Shown one piece after another: positions 18,394 through 27,086 of a DNA stretch of 64,000 nt (position 1 is the stretch's first letter; every line of letters starts with the position of its first letter). Position numbers and translations under genes: made by a program. The DNA is from Hyphomicrobium sp. 12-62-95 (lineage in GTDB: Bacteria; Pseudomonadota; Alphaproteobacteria; Rhizobiales; Hyphomicrobiaceae), in contig NCCZ01000015.1 of NCBI GenBank assembly GCA_002279935.1, positions 1-64,000 on the forward strand. The letters are read 5' to 3'. A model generated the notes under the pieces. That model saw only the letters and a program-made list of their open reading frames with translations, had not been told where the DNA came from and ran no database searches.

Positions 18394-20783
18394 TGGGCCG
18401 TATCCGAGATATGGCGTCGCTATGGCGAACGAAGACATCGAGCCAAGCCCCAACCGCCGCATCCCGCGATCGCATCGCACGCCGTCTGGCGCTACTCGCC
18501 ACCGTTGGACTCATCCTTATTTTCGTGAGCGCATCCGGCATGCAATTCCTCATGCCCGGCCCGCTCACCAGCGCACATAGCTCGATCGAAGCCTGCAGCA
18601 GCTGCCACGCGCGCAGCGGCAACGGAAAGCTGAGCTGGCTCGCGGGTCTCGCGCCGGGCGATCCCCATGGCGACAGCAAAGCCTGCCTCACCTGCCACAA
18701 AATGTCTGACACCGCCTTCGCCCCCCACGGCGCTGCACAGGAGGTATTGGAACAAAGCACCGCGCGTCTGGTGAAGATGGCCGCCGAAACATCGCAGCCG
18801 CTCGGAGCTCAGGCACAGGCCGCTGCGTTCCCGACACATACAATGGTCGCCGAGGGACTCGAATGCGCGACCTGCCACCAAGAACACCAGGGCGCCACCT
18901 TCAATCTCAAAGCGATGTCGAACGAACAATGCCGGTCATGCCACGCGGTCAAATTCGACAGCTTCGACGGCGCCCATCCCGATTTCGAGGGCTACCCCTT
19001 CAAGCGCCGCACGCGCATCGTATTCGACCACGCCGGACACTTCGGAAAGCATTATCCCGAACTGGCCAAGAAGGAGCCCGGCAAACCCCTCCCCGCGACC
19101 TGTTCCACCTGCCACGACAGCACCGCCAACCGGCGCATTATGTCGATAGCTCCCTTCGATAAGACGTGCAGCACTTGCCATCTCGATCAGATCACCGGCA
19201 AGGAGCGCGCCAGCGGACCCAAGGGAATCGCCTTCCTCTCTTTTCCAGGCCTCGACCTCGCAACGTTGCGCAAGAAGGGCGCACAAATCGGCGAATGGCC
19301 GGAAGACTCTGAAGCGTCCCTCACACCGTTCATGAAGGTCATCATCGCCCGCAATGAACGCGGCGCAGCCCTGGTTAAAAGCCTGAACAGCATATCGCTT
19401 CAGGATCTGTCCGCCGCCACCGACGGCGAGATTAAAGCCGTCACAGCGCTCGTGTGGGAAATCAAAACACTCTTCCACGCGATGATATCTGGCAAAGCAT
19501 CCGATATCCTCGCCAATCTGACAATCGGCGGCGGGCCTAAGCTCACGGCCGCTGCGATATCAGATCTGACGGCGAACCTCCCCCGCGATGTCATCGCGAG
19601 CGCGCAGCAGCAGTGGCTGCCCAACCTCGCCAAGGAAATCGCCGCCCGCCCTGACACGGGCGCACGCCAGCGCAGTGGATGGAACCAGGGCGCTGTCCGC
19701 CATAAATCCGCGGTTCTCGCATTGATGCAGTCGCAAGCAAACATTTCGACGCTGAAGCCGTTGCGCATGGCTCAGGCCGAAAGCGCTGAAACCTCCATGC
19801 CCCGCCGCCCCTTACCCAGCGGCACGCCCCGCTCCATCGAGCTTGGCGATCAGGATGCGGGAACCCCTGCGCCAAGTCCCGCCAAAGCGAAGCCTCAACC
19901 CACATCAGACGCCAATCCATCAGAGGGAACCTCAACACCAACGAACGCCACGGAAGCGGCAACATCGCCAGCCCAGCCGCCGTCGGACCCCGCCAACCGA
20001 ACCGATGAGTTGCTCGCCCCAACCGAAGCCGAATTGCGCGACATCAAGGCCCGCGAGAAAGGCGCTTCACCGCAGAAGTCTGCCGCACCCGCCACCGCGC
20101 AAAACCCCGCCGTACCCAGCGACAAACCGGGGTCCGCGCCGCCCACCGAAACCGCCACCACAACACCGATTGCCACTCCGGTCGCCAACGCCGCCACTTC
20201 GCCGGACAACAGCATTTCCAGCGACATCGATCCGGAAACCAGGGCTGATACCGGCGGCTGGTACCGGCAGGATCACGCCATCCTCTACCGGCCCGCAGGT
20301 CACAAGGACAAATTCATCGCCTCTTGGCTCCTGCTCACCGGCCCGGTCTCATCCAAGGGTGCGCCCAGCCCCGAGGCGGCCGTGTTCGACACCTTGACCG
20401 CGAAGGACGCGCAAGGCTCGTGCGCGAAGTGCCATAGCATCGACGAGACCACTGGCAAGGGCCGCACCGTCAACTTCACGCCCATCACTGCCAAGGCCAA
20501 GACCGGCCAATTCACGCGCTTCTTCCACGAACCGCACTTCGGCCTGATGGATGAGCGCGGCTGCGTCAGCTGCCACGAGCTGAAAAAAGGCCAACCCACC
20601 CTCAAGTCGTATGAGCAGGGCGATCCGAAAGTCCTCGCGTCCAATTTCGGCCCGGTCAAAAAACAGGTGTGCAAGACCTGCCACACAGCCAGCGCCGCAC
20701 GTCAGGATTGCACGCTCTGCCACGCCTATCACGTCAACGGCGTCTCAACCCCAATCATGAAAACGAAGATTCCAACGCCATAA
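18393..20783 (+). CDS. membrane-anchored decaheme c-type cytochrome
   Basis: A 796-residue protein with one N-terminal anchor helix (about 31-49). Ten CxxCH motifs fall in two blocks. Six lie at the N-terminus (CSSCH, CLTCH, CATCH, CRSCH, CSTCH, CSTCH; first cysteines near 68, 98, 158, 180, 237, 259). Four lie at the C-terminus (CAKCH, CVSCH, CKTCH, CTLCH; near 677, 724, 760, 773). Between them are a helical heme-free domain (about 280-450) and a Pro/Ala/Thr-rich linker (about 470-610). This is not the compact MtrA fold. The ATG overlaps the stop of the membrane protein upstream, so the pair may form a quinol-dehydrogenase-like complex with a long periplasmic wire. Ten codons for other starts precede it without ribosome binding sites. 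Confidence 0.88.
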   Translation: MGRIRDMASLWRTKTSSQAPTAASRDRIARRLALLATVGLILIFVSASGMQFLMPGPLTSAHSSIEACSSCHARSGNGKLSWLAGLAPGDPHGDSKACLTCHKMSDTAFAPHGAAQEVLEQSTARLVKMAAETSQPLGAQAQAAAFPTHTMVAEGLECATCHQEHQGATFNLKAMSNEQCRSCHAVKFDSFDGAHPDFEGYPFKRRTRIVFDHAGHFGKHYPELAKKEPGKPLPATCSTCHDSTANRRIMSIAPFDKTCSTCHLDQITGKERASGPKGIAFLSFPGLDLATLRKKGAQIGEWPEDSEASLTPFMKVIIARNERGAALVKSLNSISLQDLSAATDGEIKAVTALVWEIKTLFHAMISGKASDILANLTIGGGPKLTAAAISDLTANLPRDVIASAQQQWLPNLAKEIAARPDTGARQRSGWNQGAVRHKSAVLALMQSQANISTLKPLRMAQAESAETSMPRRPLPSGTPRSIELGDQDAGTPAPSPAKAKPQPTSDANPSEGTSTPTNATEAATSPAQPPSDPANRTDELLAPTEAELRDIKAREKGASPQKSAAPATAQNPAVPSDKPGSAPPTETATTTPIATPVANAATSPDNSISSDIDPETRADTGGWYRQDHAILYRPAGHKDKFIASWLLLTGPVSSKGAPSPEAAVFDTLTAKDAQGSCAKCHSIDETTGKGRTVNFTPITAKAKTGQFTRFFHEPHFGLMDERGCVSCHELKKGQPTLKSYEQGDPKVLASNFGPVKKQVCKTCHTASAARQDCTLCHAYHVNGVSTPIMKTKIPTP

Positions 20784-20822
20784 ACGTTGTCACGACATGC
20801 ATTGCGTTTCGGAGGTTCAAAT

Positions 20823-21395
20823 ATGTCGGAAAGTCATGCCTTCATCATGGTCGGCACTGCAGCCAGTTCGCTCCTAGCCCTGCTCATTCTGTTGCGCGTC
20901 GAGATAAATGGTCAGCGACCGGTCTTAGCACTGACCAGACGGTGGGTCGCAACGCCATCGCCAACACCCACCCTTGTGCTCGCCATCATCCTCACCGTCG
21001 CCCTCTCCGCCTTCGCCGCCATCACGCGCACCGGCGCGGACACTCAACCGCTCCAAAGCACGACCGCGGCAGCCCCGCCCTCACACACCGCCTTCGATAC
21101 GGACGAAGACTTGGCCGCCTTGCGCTCCTACGCCACGTCCATCGATACGCCACCCCAAGCGACCGCCCCGAGTGAACCGCTCCCCGGCGTCGATGACATG
21201 ATTGCAAAGCTCAAAGCGCGGCTCGACCAAAACCCTGCCGACGTGAAAGGCTGGAAAATGCTCGGGTGGTCGTATCTCAACACAGGCCAGCCCAATGAGG
21301 CCGCCCGCGCCTACGAAGAAGCCCAGAAGCTCGCCCCCGGCGACGCCGAGATCACCGCCGCCCTGACAGCTGCAAACTCCGCCATCGAGAAATAG
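20823..21395 (+). CDS. CcmI/NrfG-like TPR membrane protein
   Basis: A 190-residue protein with two membrane helices (about 8-24 and 51-67) and a C-terminal TPR region: VDDMIAKLKARLDQNPADVKGW...LGWSYLNTGQPNEAARAYEEAQKLAPGD. This matches the TPR module of cytochrome c maturation proteins CcmI/CycH and NrfG. These present apocytochrome to the heme lyase. Sitting 39 bases after the decaheme gene, with GGAGG 7 bases before its ATG, it is probably a dedicated maturation factor for the multiheme proteins of this operon (inference). No other ccm genes are in the window. Confidence 0.75.
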   Translation: MSESHAFIMVGTAASSLLALLILLRVEINGQRPVLALTRRWVATPSPTPTLVLAIILTVALSAFAAITRTGADTQPLQSTTAAAPPSHTAFDTDEDLAALRSYATSIDTPPQATAPSEPLPGVDDMIAKLKARLDQNPADVKGWKMLGWSYLNTGQPNEAARAYEEAQKLAPGDAEITAALTAANSAIEK

Positions 21396-21407
21396 TGTGA
21401 GAACGCC

Positions 21408-21983
21408 CTACTTCCGCACGCCTTCGACATGCAGATCAAGCTCCACTTCCTTCGACGCCGGACCGAGTTCCTTGAGGATGCCGAAGTCGGCAAGAGCCAG
21501 TTTGGCCTTACCGGCAAATCCCTGCCGGTACCCGCCCCACGGATCGGCTCCACCCCCAACCACAACCGCATCGATCGTGACTGGCTTCGTCACCCCACGC
21601 AGCGTGAAATCGCCGACGATCTTCGCCTTCCCGGCCCCATCCGCCGTCACTGACCGGCTGACGAACGTCGCCTTGGGAAACGTCGTCACATCCAAAAAGT
21701 CCGCACCGCGAAGATGTTTGTCCCGCTCCGCATGATTGGAGTTGATGCTCGCCGTATCGATCTCGACCGCGATCTTCGCCGCGGCCGGGTTCGCCTCGTC
21801 ATAGCTGAACGTCCCAGAAAACGTATCAAACCGCCCGACCAGCCAGCTGAACCCGAGATGCGGGATACGGAAATTGATCGACGCGTGCGCCCCCTTGATA
21901 TCGATCTCGTAGTCCGCCGCCACCGTCGGCTGCGCCAGCGCCACGACAGCGACCATTCCAAAACCAAACATGCGAGCCATCAT
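21408..21983 (-). CDS. YceI-family periplasmic lipid-binding protein
   Basis: A 191-residue lipocalin-like protein with a signal peptide (about 1-22, AQPTVAAD). YEIDIKGAHASINFRIPHLGFSW, GRFDTFSGTF, FLDVTTFPKATFVS and GDFTLRGVTKPVTI are family hallmarks. YceI proteins bind polyprenyl lipids such as quinones in a beta-barrel. ATG 21983 has AAGGAAG 7 bases upstream, while the earlier start at 22013 lacks one. It is encoded 13 bases after the cytochrome b561 gene on the same strand. That pairing is common, and the b561 probably works with the quinone bound by YceI. Confidence 0.9.
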   Translation of the reverse strand: MMARMFGFGMVAVVALAQPTVAADYEIDIKGAHASINFRIPHLGFSWLVGRFDTFSGTFSYDEANPAAAKIAVEIDTASINSNHAERDKHLRGADFLDVTTFPKATFVSRSVTADGAGKAKIVGDFTLRGVTKPVTIDAVVVGGGADPWGGYRQGFAGKAKLALADFGILKELGPASKEVELDLHVEGVRK

Positions 21984-22026
21984 TTGGCATCTTCCTTTCT
22001 CGATTTGAACCATTGCCCTGCACGGC

Positions 22027-22560
22027 TCACCACATCCGGTGCCGGCCGTTCGTCACATTCCAATACCGGTGTTTCAGCGCCGCCGCCGAATGCACCACCG
22101 CCAGGGCCATCACGACATAGGCGCTCCACTCGTGGACCAGTCCCGCAGCGTCCTCTAACCCTGGCGCCGCCACAACAGCCGGCACATTAAACCATCCGAA
22201 GACGTCGATCGCGCGCCCATCCGCCGTCGAAATGAAATACCCGCTCACCATGAGAGCAATCAGCAGCGGATAGAACCCGAGATGCACAGCACGGGATGCC
22301 GTGCGTTCAACGGGCGAAAGATCATCGTCGTTCGGCTTCACATTGATCAACCGCCACGCGATCCGCACACCCAACGCCAGCAAAACCAACAGCCCAACAC
22401 TGCGATGCAGATCCGGCGCGCTCTTATAGTAGGGACTATAATAATCGAGCCCCACCATCCACCACCCCAACGCAAAGAGCAAAGACAACGCCAGCGCCAT
22501 GCTCCAATGGAGCACACGCGAGACAGCGCCATATTGGTCTCTCGAATCTTTGATCATCAT
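22027..22560 (-). CDS. cytochrome b561
   Basis: A 177-residue four-helix di-heme membrane protein. Typical ligand segments are SRVLHWSMALAL (His near 18), DLHRSVGLLVLL, AVHLGFYPLL and the C-terminal GLVHEWSAYVVMALAVVHSAAALKHRYW. Bacterial b561 proteins oxidise quinol and can reduce superoxide or other acceptors. It is first in a two-gene unit with the YceI gene and divergent from the second YceI gene, which fits the electron-transfer theme of this region. Confidence 0.9.
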   Translation of the reverse strand: MMIKDSRDQYGAVSRVLHWSMALALSLLFALGWWMVGLDYYSPYYKSAPDLHRSVGLLVLLALGVRIAWRLINVKPNDDDLSPVERTASRAVHLGFYPLLIALMVSGYFISTADGRAIDVFGWFNVPAVVAAPGLEDAAGLVHEWSAYVVMALAVVHSAAALKHRYWNVTNGRHRMW

Positions 22561-22736
22561 CGCACGCGCGCCTCACTCTGGTCGCGAGCATTCAGCCTTG
22601 CATCCAACTGGCGGAAAATTCCGGCCATACGTTGACCGTCTCTGCTTCATTTCCGCCAAACCAAGGTCGTAGCAAGAACCATGGGGCAATCATCGCGCAC
22701 CTTGCGCCACGAACACCACCTGTTCGAGGGACCGAC

Positions 22737-23327
22737 ATGCGAAATGCTCATCTAATGACCGCCGCACTTGTAGCCGTTCTCCCGTTCATCATCGCCGCAC
22801 CTGCGGCGCAAGCCGAGAGCTACATCTTCCACCCCCGCAAAACCGAAGTCCGCTTCTCCTACATGATGGGCCTTCTCACCCAGCGCGGCCGCTTCAGCCG
22901 CGTCGAAGGCTCCCTGCAATATGATGAGCGCGCGCCCGAAAACAGCAAGGTCTTCGCTAGAATTGCCACCGCCAGCATCGAAACAGGCCAACCCATCGTC
23001 GATGACGAATTAAAGGGCGTCAATTTCTTCAATGCGAAAGCAGCCCCGGAACTCACCTTCCGCAGTCGCTCCGTAAAGCCGATGACTGAGAACACCGCCG
23101 AGATCACGGGCGATATCACCGTCAATGGCGTCACCAAGCCTGTCACCCTCGCCGTCACCCTCACGCCGCACGAAGACCCAGCCCTCAAATACAGTGCCGG
23201 CAGCAAGAAATTCGTCGCCAAAACGACCATCTCCCGCAGTGCCTTCAACATGACCTCCTACGCTGACATGGTCGGAGACGAAATCGCTATCGAGATCGAC
23301 GCCGTCGTCCGCCCGCAGAAAAAGTAG
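22737..23327 (+). CDS. second YceI-family protein
   Basis: A 196-residue exported protein with a signal peptide (about 1-25, APAAQAES). Family segments are FHPRKTEVRFSYMMGLLTQRGRF, GVNFFNAKAAPELTF and GDITVNGVTKPVTLAVTL. It differs from the neighbouring YceI in the first strand and loop regions, so it is a diverged paralogue, not a fresh duplicate. The ATG at 22737 is preceded by GAGGGAC. It is divergent from the b561-YceI pair with about 175 bases between them. Confidence 0.88.
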   Translation: MRNAHLMTAALVAVLPFIIAAPAAQAESYIFHPRKTEVRFSYMMGLLTQRGRFSRVEGSLQYDERAPENSKVFARIATASIETGQPIVDDELKGVNFFNAKAAPELTFRSRSVKPMTENTAEITGDITVNGVTKPVTLAVTLTPHEDPALKYSAGSKKFVAKTTISRSAFNMTSYADMVGDEIAIEIDAVVRPQKK

Positions 23328-23405
23328 AAGGGTCGAACTCTGACAATGAAAACATCAGTGGCCCGCATCCCTCGTGGGCCGTTGACCAACACCGGCCCCC
23401 GCGCT

Positions 23406-24191
23406 TTACGTCCGCGCGATCGGCACCACCACACGCCCCGCGCGGCTCTCCCCGAAATACGCCTCAACGCCATAGACCCTCTTCAGAGCCGCAGGCGTCA
23501 GCACCTCCTGCGCCGTGCCTGCCAGCGCAATCCGCCCCTCATGCAGCAGCAAGAGCCGGTCGCACCACTGCGCCGCCAGCGCCAGATCGTGCAGCGAGGC
23601 CAGAACCGTCTGGCCTTCGCGCGCCATAGCCTGGAAGGTCTCCATCAATCCAATCTGATGTGCCGGATCCAATCCCGTCGTCGGCTCATCGGCGAGCAAC
23701 AGCGGCGTCTGTTGCGCCAGCGCCCGCGCCATCAGAACCCGCGATCGCTCACCACCCGATAGCATCCGCGCCGATCGCTTGCGCACCGCCACCAGATCCA
23801 TGGCAATGAGAGCCGCCTCCACCGCTGCGGAATCAGCCTCAGACGGCGGCGCTAACCCTGAGCGATAGGGTGCGCGCCCCAACATCACGACGTCGTCCAC
23901 CGCGATCGGCCAGATCACTTCGCCATCTTGCGGCAGATACGCGATACATCTGGCCCGCGCCTTCGCGGCCATGCCGGCAAGATCCTGCCCGGCGAAGCGG
24001 ATCGATCCGCGATAGGGCAGCAAACTTAGGATCGCTTTGAGGAGCGTCGACTTTCCCGAACCGTTCGGCCCGATGAGCCCGACGACCGTCCCCGCCTGTA
24101 ACGAGCAGGACAACGCGTCGATCACCTCCCGGCCGCCCAATGCGACGGACAGATCAGACACCTCAAGAACAGGAGCCGCAGCAGCGCTCAT
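23406..24191 (-). CDS. btuD: ABC transporter ATPase, cobalamin type (BtuD-like)
   Basis: A 261-residue ATPase of the FecE/BtuD class. It has Walker A GPNGSGKST, Q-loop LPQDGE, signature LSGGERSR, Walker B LLLADEPT and the switch His in SLHDL. Its ATG (24191) overlaps the permease stop (ATGA), so it is the last gene of a binding protein-permease-ATPase operon. A cobalamin riboswitch heads that operon, so corrinoid uptake is the best substrate call. Confidence 0.88.
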   Translation of the reverse strand: MSAAAAPVLEVSDLSVALGGREVIDALSCSLQAGTVVGLIGPNGSGKSTLLKAILSLLPYRGSIRFAGQDLAGMAAKARARCIAYLPQDGEVIWPIAVDDVVMLGRAPYRSGLAPPSEADSAAVEAALIAMDLVAVRKRSARMLSGGERSRVLMARALAQQTPLLLADEPTTGLDPAHQIGLMETFQAMAREGQTVLASLHDLALAAQWCDRLLLLHEGRIALAGTAQEVLTPAALKRVYGVEAYFGESRAGRVVVPIART

Positions 24192-25189
24192 ATCATCTCC
24201 CGCCGCGTCTTGAAGATGAGCCACAGGAAGAACGGTGCACCGACAAGCGCCGTCAACACCCCCAGCTTCAGATCCCGCTCTGGCGCAATCACACGCACAG
24301 CAATATCCGCCGCAAGCAGAACCGCCGCCCCGCCGAGTGCGCTCGCACCCAGCAGACGGCTCGGATGCGAACCCACGAGTGGCCGCAGCACATGCGGCAC
24401 GATTAATCCAATAAAGCCGATCGCGCCCGCCACAGCCGTCGCCGCCCCCACACTCGCCGCCGTGCCGAGCACCACCAAGGCCTGTACCCGGCTCAACTTA
24501 AATCCAAGGCTTGCCGCCGTCACTTCCCCGAGCGTCAACGCATCGAGCGCGCGGGCCACCTGCGCCAGCATGATCCAGCCCACCACCATGAACGGCAGCG
24601 ACAGCCACACGTGCGTCATCGACCGGTCTTTGAGCGAACCCAGCATCCAGAACACGATCTCGAGCGCCGCGAACGGATTGGGCGACAGATTGAGAACCAA
24701 TGACGTCAGCGCGCCGGCCAAACTGGAAACCGCGACGCCGGCCAGAATGAGTGAAATCGGCGTCGCACTTTCTCCCGCCAGCAAACGGACAAACACAACC
24801 GCCACCAGTGCACCACCCAGCGCCATCAAGGGCAGCGCTAGCGGAAAAGACGACGACAAGCCCGTATAGATGGCCATCACAGCGCCAAGTGACGCCGACG
24901 CACTCACGCCAAGCAGCCCAGGTTCCGCCAACGGATTGCGTAAATACCCCTGCATCGCCGCGCCCGAGAGACCGAGCGTCGCCCCGATGGCAGCACCCAG
25001 AATGGCGCGCGGCAACCGAATTTCCTGCATCACGATCGCAACGACATCGCCGTCCGCGGCGAACAACGCAGAAAGAGAAGCCGAGATTCCCAGACCCGCT
25101 GGCCCGATCAGCAGCGAGGCGACGAAGAGCACCACGACGAGGCCCGTCAACAACGCCATCAGGAGAAAAAAGCGGCCGCGCTCTGTCAT
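24188..25189 (-). CDS. btuC: FecCD-family permease (BtuC-like)
   Basis: A 333-residue inner-membrane permease with about ten helices. FecCD/BtuC hallmarks are RLPRAILGAAIGATLGLSGA, GYLRNPLAEPGLLGVSASASLG, VGAATAVAGAIGFIGLIVPH and PHVLRPLVGSHPSRLLGASALGGA. It overlaps the binding protein gene at its start and the ATPase gene at its end (4 bases each), so the three are translationally coupled. The upstream riboswitch supports cobalamin over siderophore. Confidence 0.9.
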   Translation of the reverse strand: MTERGRFFLLMALLTGLVVVLFVASLLIGPAGLGISASLSALFAADGDVVAIVMQEIRLPRAILGAAIGATLGLSGAAMQGYLRNPLAEPGLLGVSASASLGAVMAIYTGLSSSFPLALPLMALGGALVAVVFVRLLAGESATPISLILAGVAVSSLAGALTSLVLNLSPNPFAALEIVFWMLGSLKDRSMTHVWLSLPFMVVGWIMLAQVARALDALTLGEVTAASLGFKLSRVQALVVLGTAASVGAATAVAGAIGFIGLIVPHVLRPLVGSHPSRLLGASALGGAAVLLAADIAVRVIAPERDLKLGVLTALVGAPFFLWLIFKTRREMI

Positions 25190-26073
25190 CGAACGGTCGT
25201 CGCACTGCCGCTGCCGCGTGTCGCAACGGGGCGCGGCGCCGGGCTACCGAGTTGGCGCCGAATGTCCGCCAGCCTCTGCACGGCGCGCAAAACATGCGGC
25301 GTCCCACACACCATGTATGTGTCCGGCAGCACCGCCTCCTCGCTGCGCGCATCGAGATAGGCGAGCGCGGGATGCACGAAAATCTCCTGAGCCAAGGCCG
25401 GACGGTCATACGTCCGCCCCTTGACGACAAGGTCTGGTCGAGACGTCACGAGCACTTCCAAGGGCAACGCCGCGGTCTGCTCAAGTCCGAGTTCCGCACC
25501 CAGATTGCGCAACCCCGCCGCTTCCAGCACCGAACTGGGCAATGTCCCACGGCCCGACGTGTACGAGTTGGCGAAATAGAACGCTGCCAGCGGGCGGTGC
25601 TGCGGCCTCTCCAACAGCCGCACCTGCTCATCGAACGCGGCCACTAAAGCTTCCGCCTTGGCACGCTCCTCAACAAGATCGCCCATGCGCAACAGCTGTG
25701 CGCGAATATCGTCAAACGTCGTCGCCGGCTCGAACAATTCGACGCGCTTGCCCAGCCGCTCCAGGATGGAAACCGTCGCGCGCGCGGTAAAAGTCCCAGC
25801 CAGCACAAGATCGGGATGCAGAACGAACACCTCTTCAGCCCGCCCGTAATTCGCCTTCAGCGCCGCCGCCTCCCGGTACATCACCGAGGAGTCCGCACGC
25901 TGCGCCAGGAACGACACCGAAGCGATCCGCGACGGCTCGACGAGCAGCATCAACATCTGGTCGGTGCACAGATTGAGCGACGCGATGCGCTGCGGCGGCT
26001 CGGCAGCCGCCGGCACACAACAGGCCAGTAATGCAATCACCGCAAAAAGCCGGCGATGAACCGCGAAGACCAT
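25186..26073 (-). CDS. btuF: periplasmic corrinoid-binding protein (BtuF-like)
   Basis: A 295-residue class III substrate-binding protein. A signal peptide (1-22) ends at CCVPAAAE. The N-lobe starts with QRIASLNLCTDQMLMLLVEPSRIASVS, followed by HPDLVLAGTFTARATVSILERLG and a long central helix, the BtuF/FhuD-type layout. ATG 26073 has GAGGGAC about 8 bases before it; the open frame upstream runs into the riboswitch and is a shadow. It is the first gene of the riboswitch-controlled uptake operon. Confidence 0.85.
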   Translation of the reverse strand: MVFAVHRRLFAVIALLACCVPAAAEPPQRIASLNLCTDQMLMLLVEPSRIASVSFLAQRADSSVMYREAAALKANYGRAEEVFVLHPDLVLAGTFTARATVSILERLGKRVELFEPATTFDDIRAQLLRMGDLVEERAKAEALVAAFDEQVRLLERPQHRPLAAFYFANSYTSGRGTLPSSVLEAAGLRNLGAELGLEQTAALPLEVLVTSRPDLVVKGRTYDRPALAQEIFVHPALAYLDARSEEAVLPDTYMVCGTPHVLRAVQRLADIRRQLGSPAPRPVATRGSGSATTVR

Positions 26074-26261
26074 GGGCAACGTCCCTCGTCGAGGACCTGT
26101 ACAAGGACAGCGCCGCCGCATCACGATGCAAGTCGGGAAATGGTTTCCAATTCGCTTGGCCGATCCCAGGGCCCCCGGGGCCAAACCGACTTTGACCACC
26201 ACAGCGCACAGATCAACGTCATCAACGAACGATCGAAATCAAATCCCTTCCCGGCACGCGA

Positions 26262-26440
26262 CACGCAGCAATCGTCTCGTCGCCACCGCTCGAGCGCCCC
26301 TCTCCGCCTTCCCAATCCGCAGCCGCTAGCGCTGCATCTCAGTGGCTATGATGGGAGGAGCTTGCCGCCTACAGTTGCGGGGTCAGCCTCGGTTTTGGCG
26401 CCCGGAAAGCGCCGCACCGTGTTCCCTGTCTAAACGCTTG
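26262..26440 (-). promoter_or_regulatory. cobalamin riboswitch controlling btuF-btuC-btuD
   Basis: On the minus strand the conserved cobalamin-riboswitch blocks follow in order: GGGAACACGGTG (26415-26426), CCGAGGCTGACCCCGCAACTGT (core at 26371-26384), GCCACTG (26340-26346), GGGAAGGCG, and a weaker AGAC-containing terminal box near 26272. The 3' end lies about 190 bases before the btuF ATG. High adenosylcobalamin would be expected to switch the uptake operon off. The final box departs from the usual CAGGAGACC, so its exact 3' boundary is uncertain. Confidence 0.85.
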
Positions 26441-26654
26441 CGCATCCAGACGCCGGTCTGGCTGAAACACATCGCATCGCCACGGCCTTGTCAACGGAAC
26501 ACAGTCTTTACAGGCTGCATTTGCCGCCACGAGCGACCACGCGGCCTTATCTGAGGCCGTCGCACCAATGGCGAAAAAGATTGGCCGCAAATCCACATTG
26601 ACTCTATCGAGCACCGCATGCTGAACTGACGGCGTGACGGTTCCATGCGCGCAG
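26441..26654. other. spacer between two divergent riboswitches
   Basis: About 210 bases that should hold the two divergent promoters for the uptake operon and the TonB receptor. I see no gene. Short open frames on both strands are antisense shadows of the riboswitches. Confidence 0.5.
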
Positions 26655-26823
26655 CAGCGCGTATGGTGAAAATGGGAACACGGTGCGGCGCGCAAGCGCC
26701 AATACCGGGACTGCCCCCGCAACTGTAAGCGGCAAGTTTTCTCCAAGTACGCCACTGACGTCCCCCATCGGGATTTCGGGAAGGCTGGAGAAGGCGCTCG
26801 AGCCGCGAGTCAGGAGACCTGCC
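26655..26823 (+). promoter_or_regulatory. cobalamin riboswitch upstream of the TonB receptor
   Basis: Plus-strand blocks are GGGAACACGGTG (26674-26685), CTGCCCCCGCAACTGTAAGC (around 26711-26730), GCCACTG (26751-26757), a GGGAAGGC segment (26778-26785) and the B12 box CAGGAGACCTGCC (26811-26823). All are close to consensus and correctly spaced. The leader continues about 260 bases to the receptor ATG. It should repress receptor synthesis when cobalamin is plentiful. Confidence 0.93.
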
Positions 26824-27086
26824 ATCACAAGCTGCCCATCTCCCGTGCGTGGGGCGCGGAAGAGCGGAGAACCGTAGCGGCGGCTGATGTGTCAATCGGT
26901 GGGGAAACCTGCCGGGTCATGCAGGTCGTTGCGGTAGAACACAGTTCTCATCGCATGCGAACATTTAGGTATCGGCCGTAGCTTCATGAAAGCTGCGAAC
27001 GGCAGCCTATGTGCTCGTGCGTAATACCGACCTGCAAAAATCCCGGCTCGCTTGCTCACCCTCATCACCACACGACGGGGGACTTA

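Noticed and set aside
26342..26755. Open frames with similar CRLQLRGQ segments on opposite strands
   Set aside because: They are translations of the antisense strands of the two cobalamin riboswitches, not a repeat gene family.
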